Shown one piece after another: positions 57,390 through 64,000 of a stretch of DNA of 64,000 nt (positions are counted from its first letter, which is position 1; every line of letters begins with the position of its first letter). The notes under the pieces are model-generated. The model saw only the letters and a list, made by a program, of their open reading frames with translations, was not told the origin of the DNA and searched no databases. The stretch spans positions 1-64,000 of the IMG/VR virus record IMGVR_UViG_3300021185_002756; one strand, given 5' to 3'. The stretch is from a virus. The translations under genes and the position numbers were made by a program.

Positions 57390-57935
57390 TTACGTAAGTA
57401 ATTGTAACACATTTTCGTAACTATCGCAAGAGATATTTTCTAAATTTTCAAAACTTTTGTCTAATTCATTAGGATGATCAATAAAAACAAACTGTGTGTT
57501 TGGATTGTTTTTTACTACGCCACGTATGGCAGCAAGATAACTTTTTGCAAGAAACTTTGCTTTAGGTTCTGTTTCAGTTACTTCCTGTAAATCAAAACCC
57601 ATGCATAATACTAGTTCACTATGACTGCATAGATGCATACTAATAACGTCTTCTTGCTTAGAAAAATCATCTGGAAAGTCACCATCAAATACTTTAACAC
57701 CTGCCGGACGATTGAGAAGTGCATATGACTGTTGAGGGATATAAAAATTACACACACTGTGAAATGCACGTTTAATTAAATCCTGTGCTTTGACATTGTC
57801 AGCACACAGTACATTATCTGTACTCCAACTACGCCATGTCTTCCATGAACCCCAAGTTGTGCCTATGTCTTTGATTGTTTCTGACTTGACTATAGGATCA
57901 ACATAGTCTTCACTTAATACCCATGCTACTTCCAT
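57390..57935 (-). CDS. Phage protein of unknown function
   Basis: 181 aa from ATG 57935 (TAATG overlap). WGSWKTWRSWSTDNVLC near residue 28 and an alpha/beta C-terminal half. No family recognised; it follows a fibre-like gene and may be its assembly partner. Confidence 0.6.
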   Translation of the reverse strand: MEVAWVLSEDYVDPIVKSETIKDIGTTWGSWKTWRSWSTDNVLCADNVKAQDLIKRAFHSVCNFYIPQQSYALLNRPAGVKVFDGDFPDDFSKQEDVISMHLCSHSELVLCMGFDLQEVTETEPKAKFLAKSYLAAIRGVVKNNPNTQFVFIDHPNELDKSFENLENISCDSYENVLQLLT

Positions 57936-59167
57936 TATGCTGACTTTAGTTCTTGCCAACGATAATCACCCAGACATATCCATGCAAATGCTTCGCCTGG
58001 TTTAAAATTGTAGTTGAATACTACGTCGCCTTTTGCTCCGCTCCAACCTGGTGTGCCACTATGAGTGCTTATTCTATTTCTGCCAACACGTAATTTGCCT
58101 ACACTGACCAAACCGTCTTTATCTATTGTAAGTTGCTCTTGGTTGTTAGTTATAAAACTAAGATCATGTGCTTTACTAGTTCCAATTTGTGCAGTATTTT
58201 GACTTCGCCTTCCGATGTCAATTTCAATTTCACTATCCCAGATACTTAAAGCACTGCGAGGTGCAGTTGTGTTGATTCCTACACGTTTGTTATCAACTTT
58301 AAGTTCTGAGCCGACTGTAAGGCTCTTAAGTGTGCCTAGTTCTTGTATACCTGTTTTTGTAATTGCACTGCTTAGTTTATTGTCATCAACTAAACTTTCA
58401 CCACGTACCAATATATTTTTTACATTTAGTCCGTCTTGTATTTGTTCTCTAATTGTATTTGAAGTCTCATCTATAAATTCAGTTTTCAGTTTATCTATAG
58501 CATTCTTTTCAATAGTGTCACTTAGTTCCTTAAAACTAGGATTGCTTAAACTTATACGTCCTTTCACTGCAAGATCACCATCTATAACCAAGGCTCCTCC
58601 GACATTAACATCACCGTCGGTGCTTAGTGTTTCACTTGCTAAATGTTTCTTTACAACCACTATTCCTTTTTCAATCACTAGTTCTCTATTAAGATCTTCG
58701 TGTATGAGGCTGGTATTTTCAAGCACGACTTCACGCAGGATTCCACGTACATTTTCTTCTTTAAGTCCTTTACGTATTCTGTCGCCAGTCTCACGTGCAA
58801 TCTGTGTGTGAATTTTTTGTATCCAGTTTGGATCAAATACCAATTGGTCAACTGTTTTGTTTACAAGACGTTCAATTGCTTGGTCAACTGCTTGAACCAA
58901 AAGAGTGTTGTCTACCATATGTTCAATGTTTGGAACAAATCCATCCGCAAACATTTTTCCAACACTGGAACTGACTGTTTCAACTAGATCAGGAACAGTA
59001 CTAATATTGCTAAAACGTGCTACAATTCTATCTTGTACAAATTTAGTAATCTTATTTTCTAGTTCAATTACCCATTCAGGATCGTTGATTGCTTGATCTA
59101 CTTGTCTTTCAACTTGTAGTTTTACTTCTTTTTGTACTAATTTTTCAACTGCATCTTCTTTAAGCAT
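57935..59167 (-). CDS. Fibre-like virion protein with helical N-terminal half
   Basis: About 410 aa from ATG 59167 (an earlier frame to 59194 exists). Residues 1-150 are predicted helical. Residues 150-230 hold beta repeats (STDGDVNVGGALVIDGDLAVKG). The C-terminus GTPGWSGAKGDVVFN...WICLGDYRWQEL is a fibre-tip pattern seen in T4-like marine phages. Confidence 0.7.
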   Translation of the reverse strand: MLKEDAVEKLVQKEVKLQVERQVDQAINDPEWVIELENKITKFVQDRIVARFSNISTVPDLVETVSSSVGKMFADGFVPNIEHMVDNTLLVQAVDQAIERLVNKTVDQLVFDPNWIQKIHTQIARETGDRIRKGLKEENVRGILREVVLENTSLIHEDLNRELVIEKGIVVVKKHLASETLSTDGDVNVGGALVIDGDLAVKGRISLSNPSFKELSDTIEKNAIDKLKTEFIDETSNTIREQIQDGLNVKNILVRGESLVDDNKLSSAITKTGIQELGTLKSLTVGSELKVDNKRVGINTTAPRSALSIWDSEIEIDIGRRSQNTAQIGTSKAHDLSFITNNQEQLTIDKDGLVSVGKLRVGRNRISTHSGTPGWSGAKGDVVFNYNFKPGEAFAWICLGDYRWQELKSA

Positions 59168-60092
59168 GTGGCCTACTTTCTCTCCAGGTATCAAGTGTTA
59201 CGCAGTGATGTCCTCCACCAAGTGTACGTGAATGTCTTAGGGTGTGAGGTATAACTGTAAAACCTTTTTTCTCTAGTGTTTTACTTAGCTCTAATTGTGC
59301 CGTATCCATTATAACTGTGGTAGGATTAACAACCAGCATGTTAAGTCCAATCCATTTACTTGCATATGGATATTGGTAAAACACACTGGCAACACAATCG
59401 TCGACCCAAATAATTTCCCAGTCCTTCATGCATGGTGGCAAGTAACGTTTGCTTTTTACTCTTGGTTTATTGCATATTGCAAGTCCTGGTCTAAGAGGAA
59501 CTATTGTTGAATCAATGTGTACACCTGCGTAGAAGTTTACTTTTTCAATATTAATATTTGGATACTGCTCGCAAAGCCATTCATATGCCTGCTGATTTCC
59601 TGAATCTGATTCTAAATACACCCAGTCATTGCCCAGTCTACATATGTTAGCGGCGTCCAATACCATTCCTTGATGTAAAGGCATATCTTTTACAATATTG
59701 TCTTTGAGCATATCTCTGTAGCACAACTGTTCCATTTGCCTACATGGATACATCATTGCTGGGTTAAGTATTTCTCTACCTGCTATTAAAAATCTATCTC
59801 GAGGGCAATAGTTATACATGCCACCTAATCCTTGAAAGTTAAGTGCAGTACTTGGACGATTGACTTTGACATCTTGTTTTTCTAGTATTTCTGCTAATTT
59901 ATCAAGATCTTCGTTCGCCTCTTCTATAATCCAATCTGGCACAGGTCCGCTAGGCACTGGTGTTTCTTTCCACAGTGTCTTTTCACTCTCGTTAGCAAAC
60001 ACAGGGTCTTCACTGGGCCAGTTCGCATGATCAGCAACACCAACATAGCATTCTCGAAGTTGGTCCCACTCGTTGAAACTTCTTATTTTCAC
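59160..60092 (-). CDS. Amidinotransferase/arginine deiminase-fold enzyme
   Basis: A 310-aa protein of the guanidino-modifying (GME) superfamily. MVLDAANICRLG near 143, the catalytic His in GVHIDSTIVPLRP near 191, and the catalytic Cys in GGGHHCVTL near residue 300 match glycine amidinotransferases. It could make guanidino compounds or hydrolyse arginine. Overlaps its upstream neighbour by 4 nt. Confidence 0.85.
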   Translation of the reverse strand: MKIRSFNEWDQLRECYVGVADHANWPSEDPVFANESEKTLWKETPVPSGPVPDWIIEEANEDLDKLAEILEKQDVKVNRPSTALNFQGLGGMYNYCPRDRFLIAGREILNPAMMYPCRQMEQLCYRDMLKDNIVKDMPLHQGMVLDAANICRLGNDWVYLESDSGNQQAYEWLCEQYPNINIEKVNFYAGVHIDSTIVPLRPGLAICNKPRVKSKRYLPPCMKDWEIIWVDDCVASVFYQYPYASKWIGLNMLVVNPTTVIMDTAQLELSKTLEKKGFTVIPHTLRHSRTLGGGHHCVTLDTWRESRPHA

Positions 60093-60604
60093 TCGATTAC
60101 TCCGGTTATTTGTAGGGTATACCTAGGTGTTTTACCAACGTTGGCAGCCAGATGTAGTGTATCATTTTTCCATACTATGTAATCACCAGCACGCCAGTTT
60201 GTGATCACAGTATTTTCACATTCACTTATGTGCCCGCTTTGCCAGTCTTCCATGTAGATGACTGCACGATGTATGTCACCATCCCATGAATACAACTCTC
60301 GAAATCTAGCATAGGTATCACCATGCATGGGCAATGTTGTCCCTGGATTCATACGATACACACTCCAACTAAAGAAACGCCAATCAAACACATTTCTTAT
60401 TAGGTGCATCCATTCAGGTTCCTCCTGTCGCATATCGTACATATCGCCAGTAAATTTAGTTTGAGTATATCCTAGGTCCCGCCATTCTTTTAAACTGACT
60501 TTGTCATTGAATGGTTCGTTGATATACATTAGGTCTTTGTATGCATCTGCCCATACTGGATACGTATGTCCAGAGTACCAGTTACTGTGTTCTTGTGTTT
60601 CCAT
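60089..60604 (-). CDS. HxD...H oxygenase-like protein (aspartyl-hydroxylase type)
   Basis: A 171-aa protein: TLPMHGDTYARFR (HxD), HRAVIYMEDWQSGH, NWRAGDYIVWKNDTLHLAANVG (distal His), PRYTLQITGV. Clearest member of the three-paralogue set. Fe(II)/2OG chemistry inferred. Confidence 0.7.
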   Translation of the reverse strand: METQEHSNWYSGHTYPVWADAYKDLMYINEPFNDKVSLKEWRDLGYTQTKFTGDMYDMRQEEPEWMHLIRNVFDWRFFSWSVYRMNPGTTLPMHGDTYARFRELYSWDGDIHRAVIYMEDWQSGHISECENTVITNWRAGDYIVWKNDTLHLAANVGKTPRYTLQITGVIE

Positions 60605-61817
60605 AATGTATTACTTTGATGCCTTCCATGTCTTTTGGCAAGTTTCTCCATGGATCAACTATAGTTGAACCTTTTGGTATATCGCAATAAAAAGTATCAT
60701 CCTTGGTATACTGTCCAGTATACCCATATGTGATGTATCTGTTATGTGCATATAATATAATTGATGGTTCGTCTATTGTGGCAACTACGTCCTTTGGGTT
60801 GTCTGCAATTGGGTCAATGTATTTAACAGATAATCCTTGCTCTTCTATATAAAATCCAATCAGTGTACTATAACTTCCTATGCAAAAAGGCACATCAGGT
60901 TTGTATGCTTTACCGTGTATCACAATAGGTTTACCGTCTGCATTCTCAACTAAAAAGTCTGCTAGGTTCTTTGCTTGTACTTCTCTAGCACCCATAATAG
61001 TATCAAACATATCATAGCCAATGTCGTATTCTTTTGCTAACCAACGCAGTGCTATATTATCTCTTGGATGACATGCACCTGAGTCTCCCATGCCTGCAGT
61101 CATATACTTAGGACCCATAATACGCATTGTACTTTGTGCTAGAGCGTCTGTAACGACGTCAACGTTTATGTTACCTATCTTTAGTGCAAAGTCCTGTATC
61201 ATGTTAACAAGTCCTACTTTAGCACTGATAAACGTATTGTAAAATATTTTTATACTTTCACACTCGTCCCAGGTTCCAGTCACGTATCTTGGATTGTTAC
61301 GCATCAATGGACGGTACAACTCAATGAGGTCTTCCATCTCTGTCGGATCGCCTGTTTCAGTGCCGATCATTACCATTTCTGGATTGGCAAAGTCCCATTT
61401 CACACTGCCCATAGCAATCAAGTATGGGTTATATAAAAACTGGTGTTGGCTATCCAACATTGAATAAAAGTGTCTGCGTGTTGTACCAGGTAATACAGTT
61501 GATATTAACACTACTTTTTTTGGTTCAGTAGCATGTTCGTTAACCATTTTTATAGCATCTTTGACTGCGTCATGTCCAAAGTCTTTTGGTTCCATATGTG
61601 AACTTGGTATACTGCCATCATAGCCTTCTGCATGTGGTGTTTGCACTGCAACAAAAATCCAATCGCTGTTGTTAATCATTTCTTGTGGTGTTGCACAAAC
61701 TTTAACACTGTCCGATGTACGTGGGTAAATATCATAACCATGCACAGTATATTTTTCAGCCATTACTTCGGCACAGTCAAGTCCAAGTTTTCCAAGACCA
61801 ACAAATCCAATTCTCAT
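60582..61817 (-). CDS. UDP-glucose/GDP-mannose 6-dehydrogenase family enzyme (full-length)
   Basis: A 411-aa protein with N-terminal Rossmann GFVGLGKLG, a middle domain with the catalytic Cys in GDSGACHPRDN near 246, and a C-terminal UDP-binding-type domain (VIHGKAYKPDVPFCIGS). It oxidises a nucleotide sugar to a uronic acid. The short homologue at 35394 lacks the last domain. Confidence 0.88.
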   Translation of the reverse strand: MRIGFVGLGKLGLDCAEVMAEKYTVHGYDIYPRTSDSVKVCATPQEMINNSDWIFVAVQTPHAEGYDGSIPSSHMEPKDFGHDAVKDAIKMVNEHATEPKKVVLISTVLPGTTRRHFYSMLDSQHQFLYNPYLIAMGSVKWDFANPEMVMIGTETGDPTEMEDLIELYRPLMRNNPRYVTGTWDECESIKIFYNTFISAKVGLVNMIQDFALKIGNINVDVVTDALAQSTMRIMGPKYMTAGMGDSGACHPRDNIALRWLAKEYDIGYDMFDTIMGAREVQAKNLADFLVENADGKPIVIHGKAYKPDVPFCIGSYSTLIGFYIEEQGLSVKYIDPIADNPKDVVATIDEPSIILYAHNRYITYGYTGQYTKDDTFYCDIPKGSTIVDPWRNLPKDMEGIKVIHYGNTRTQ

Positions 61818-61835
61818 TTAAGGTAACCTTTCTGA

Positions 61836-62927
61836 ATGTCTATTCCTACTAATAATTTATACAATTTTGTGGCCCAGGCCTTAGAAAACAAGTATCTGGT
61901 GAAACACTTTCATCCTTGGGGACATAAAGCATTCTCAAATGTTATAAACCACATTGAAGACGATTCTCCCGATATAGACTACAAAGATGTACCAGTATTG
62001 TTATGTCATGACCAAGAGCCTTTAGATTATGACCTTTATAACGATACTAATCTTGTAGAACAGTTAGATACATTTTACCCTGTGCTACGTGATATAATAA
62101 AAGCACATCTCGATAAAGGTACCACGAACTTAAACCTACGTTGGCTACAACCTGCTATGCATCAAGACTATTGGACATTGCTACACAGTGAAGTAAACTC
62201 TCCTGAAGTACTAAAATATGAAAGAACTGGCTTATTTAAATGTGCTTATTGGTGGGCACATGCTCCTATTGCAGTTGACTGGTACAGATTTGCTCGTTAT
62301 GATACACGACTACAAAGGCAAAGTCAAGACATTGTGGCAAACTTTTTAGTATATGCAAGAGATACAACAGGCAAACGTGCCTACAGAAAGATATTCTTAG
62401 AACATCTTGCTCATATAGATAATGTACAATTAGGAAGTATAGATAGAAATATGATACCACCTATTGAAGGAGATGCTGATTACAATCCTTATCAGGAAGA
62501 CATAACAAGTTCTAGTAGTGCTACCTATAATTGGGAAGATTTTGCACGTACAAATTGTAGCATTGTTCTTGAAACTGTATATGATCAACGCATACATCTT
62601 ACAGAAAAAACACTGCGTCCATTAGCATGCGGACATCCGTTTATGGTATTAAGCGGCCCTGGTACACTAGAAAAAATACAAGAATATGGATTCAAAACAT
62701 TTCAGCCGTACATAAACGAAAGTTATGATAAGGAACTAGGCCCATTGAAACGCATGGATATGGTTCTAAAAGAAATGCGTAGAATAAACAATTCAAGTGC
62801 AAAATACCAAAAATGGATATGGGATGGTTGTCAGCAAATTGCTGACTACAACAAACGTTTATTCTTCGATGATAAGTTTATTTGGCGTGTTAAAACAGAA
62901 CTAAGAAAAACCGTGCGAACTGTATAA
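61836..62927 (+). CDS. Glycosyltransferase-like protein
   Basis: A 363-aa protein. The diagnostic stretch near residues 245-300 contains SIVLETVYD, then HLTEKTLRPLACGHPFMVLSGPG and EYGFKTF. It matches the acceptor/donor-domain signature of phage GT-B-like glycosyltransferases (EKTxRPxxxGxPFxxxxxP). Converges with the sulfotransferase gene with a 27-nt overlap. Confidence 0.72.
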   Translation: MSIPTNNLYNFVAQALENKYLVKHFHPWGHKAFSNVINHIEDDSPDIDYKDVPVLLCHDQEPLDYDLYNDTNLVEQLDTFYPVLRDIIKAHLDKGTTNLNLRWLQPAMHQDYWTLLHSEVNSPEVLKYERTGLFKCAYWWAHAPIAVDWYRFARYDTRLQRQSQDIVANFLVYARDTTGKRAYRKIFLEHLAHIDNVQLGSIDRNMIPPIEGDADYNPYQEDITSSSSATYNWEDFARTNCSIVLETVYDQRIHLTEKTLRPLACGHPFMVLSGPGTLEKIQEYGFKTFQPYINESYDKELGPLKRMDMVLKEMRRINNSSAKYQKWIWDGCQQIADYNKRLFFDDKFIWRVKTELRKTVRTV

Positions 62928-63461
62928 TTCTATATCATCTGCTAACTTTGCTTCAAGTGCGGATTCGTTAGCACTAAACCATCTGTTGTAATCAACTGTA
63001 AAATCTTGTGTGTAGTTACTGCGATTCTCTTCTTGCCAGCCTACGTGACATCCGCTTATAGCACTTAGGTCACTGCGTAGCTCACGCATCATGCCAGTGT
63101 GATACCAATGGTCAACTGCACATGGTGCATTATTCACAAATGATTGTTGTGTACCAAAATGTACTAATAGGTCAGCCTGTTGGTGTGTTGGGTTCTTAGG
63201 CGGGTTACCCAAATACCAGTCACCGATCATATCAATAGTAAAATTATAACTGTATCTTGCGCCGCACCCATATGCAAACGTGCTTTTAAGTCTGCCCCAG
63301 GGCTCACGTAAGATACAAAACCTAAACGGTTCTTTTATGTCTGCATCCTTAGTTGTCATCTGTGCTGCCCATGCACGCACAGTTTGGCTTGCACATTTAG
63401 GTATGTTTACAAAGTATAAGTTGTCTACAACTGGTTCACTTGCATAGTATGTGTGGGTCAC
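62901..63461 (-). CDS. Carbohydrate-type sulfotransferase
   Basis: A 186-aa protein with both PAPS motifs. The 5'-PSB-like loop is FVNIPKCASQTVRAW (compare IPKTGGTS) near residue 18-32, and the 3'-PB-like strand is FCILREPWGRLKSTFAYG (compare VRDPxERxxSxY) near 48-65. Shorter than cellular enzymes. It would sulfate a glycan or small acceptor using PAPS, possibly made via the APS-kinase-like gene at 42033. Confidence 0.78.
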   Translation of the reverse strand: MTHTYYASEPVVDNLYFVNIPKCASQTVRAWAAQMTTKDADIKEPFRFCILREPWGRLKSTFAYGCGARYSYNFTIDMIGDWYLGNPPKNPTHQQADLLVHFGTQQSFVNNAPCAVDHWYHTGMMRELRSDLSAISGCHVGWQEENRSNYTQDFTVDYNRWFSANESALEAKLADDIELYSSHGFS

Positions 63462-63787
63462 TTTTTCTTGGTGTTCATTGCTTGTGTGCCAAAAAAGGCA
63501 GCCACAATAGCCGCAACTGATACAAAGTATACACTTGCCATGCTACCAAGTATCTTGCTTGCTTCTGTAAGTCCTATAAGCACTGCTAACACTACTGCAA
63601 ATGGATACAGTAACATTCCAAACAGTGCAAACCAAGCCATACTCCGTTGTGCATCACGCATAGCGTCTGCATCTTCTAGTTCTTTGCGTTTGAACTCTAA
63701 ATACATTGCTTGTTCTGCTTTAGTTACTTTTCCATCACCGTTTGTATCTGCTGGATGAAAACCTGCTTCTTTGATTTCTTCTGCCAT
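63458..63787 (-). CDS. EF-hand membrane protein
   Basis: A 109-aa protein. The 12-residue calcium loop DTNGDGKVTKAE is at residues 14-25. A charged helix follows, then two or three transmembrane helices (FALFGMLLYPFAVVLAVLIG, VYFVSVAAIVAAFFG). Late promoter TATAAATA upstream. A Ca2+-responsive membrane function is possible. Confidence 0.8.
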   Translation of the reverse strand: MAEEIKEAGFHPADTNGDGKVTKAEQAMYLEFKRKELEDADAMRDAQRSMAWFALFGMLLYPFAVVLAVLIGLTEASKILGSMASVYFVSVAAIVAAFFGTQAMNTKKK

Positions 63788-63803
63788 TCTAGCTCTCCAT
63801 TTA

Positions 63804-63998
63804 CTACATGATATTTATAATTTTATCATTGTCTTTACGTGTGTGTTCACATTGATGTTTACGCCAATGAAAGTATAGTTCTGCTGGACTGTTCCAGTCT
63901 GCAAACGCCTCACGATAAAAGTCTATGGTTCTACTTTCTGAATCACTATTAGTAACTTTCTTTGGCTTTTGTTTAAACGTAGGATCAAATTCACCAAT
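63804..63998 (-). CDS. C-terminal part of a phage protein (runs off right edge)
   Basis: 64 visible codons ending at TAG 63806-63804. The sequence is charged (FYREAFADWNSPAELYFHWRKHQCEH) and coding-like, with no stop before the edge. No family recognised from the fragment. Confidence 0.6.
   Translation of the reverse strand: MGEFDPTFKQKPKKVTNSDSESRTIDFYREAFADWNSPAELYFHWRKHQCEHTRKDNDKIINIM
63812..63819 (-). promoter_or_regulatory. T4 late promoter, exact TATAAATA
   Basis: Minus strand ATTATAAATATC, about 25 nt upstream of ATG 63787 and inside the end of the neighbouring gene. Confidence 0.7.
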
Positions 63999-64000
63999 AA

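Noticed and set aside
1-64000. CRISPR arrays, integrase/attachment sites, insertion sequences
   Set aside because: No spaced direct repeats of CRISPR type, no recombinase or transposase motifs and no terminal inverted repeats were seen; repeats here are promoters and fibre repeats.

Overview
The window is one contiguous piece of an AT-rich, very tightly packed double-stranded DNA phage genome. Nearly every junction is an ATGA, TAATG or 8-nt overlap. The gene set points to a marine T4-like myovirus: PhoH, a gp44-type clamp loader, a gp31/GroES-like co-chaperonin, MazG, T4-type lysozyme, T4-type late promoters (TAAATA core), long repetitive tail fibres starting with the NDGTGD..NDNF..LY module, many 2OG/Fe(II)-like oxygenases, and A-type Fe-S carrier and ferredoxin genes. 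There are no photosynthesis genes. The alphaproteobacteria-flavoured small genes (DUF1127, DUF3563, DUF1289) suggest a heterotrophic alphaproteobacterial host such as SAR11; that host call is inference.

Layout. 1-2700 (minus): lysis cassette (o-spanin/i-spanin pair, lysozyme with a nested membrane ORF), an SGNH-hydrolase-like protein and two late proteins. 2.8-6.3 kb: phoH; a tRNA with Asn anticodon but a long variable arm, next to a core-only class II aminoacyl-tRNA-synthetase-like gene; a half-size Na/Pi transporter; a HAD protein; and a plus-strand glutamine-riboswitch/micropeptide unit. 6.3-14.8 kb (minus): nucleotide and replication genes (apt, DNA methylase, clamp loader, radical SAM, GroES-like, a DnaE-like fragment, MazG). 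14.8-22.4 kb (minus): tail fibres, one carrying a complete class-3 lipase domain. 22.4-33.8 kb (minus): Fe-S proteins, cupin, SGNH paralogue, IF-1, small conserved genes, a B12-type radical SAM enzyme and a SleB-like hydrolase. 33.9-42.9 kb (plus): a surface-glycan/transport block (epimerase, nucleotide-sugar dehydrogenase, P-loop/sulfotransferase-like proteins, methyltransferases, a full SSS symporter, APS-kinase-like and nucleotidyltransferase genes). 42.9-49.8 kb (minus): early small genes, including GIY-YIG, ParB-like, GGCT, DUF1289 and ArfA-like proteins and strings of micro membrane proteins. 49.9-51 kb (plus): a late promoter, a structured leader and an array of tiny genes. 51-64 kb: mixed structural and metabolic genes (SHMT, UvdE, amidinotransferase, nucleotide-sugar dehydrogenase, glycosyltransferase, sulfotransferase, EF-hand membrane protein).

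Regulation is legible. About fifteen sigma70-type promoters, all on the minus strand and most sharing an AAAAGGTTGAC(A/T)-N16-TATNNT core and a common leader, drive the early operons. T4-like late promoters precede the structural genes and the plus-strand islands. The most unusual material is translation-directed: the odd tRNA/synthetase pair, a phage IF-1 and an ArfA-like ribosome-rescue peptide. The glutamine-riboswitch peptide is a further unusual unit.
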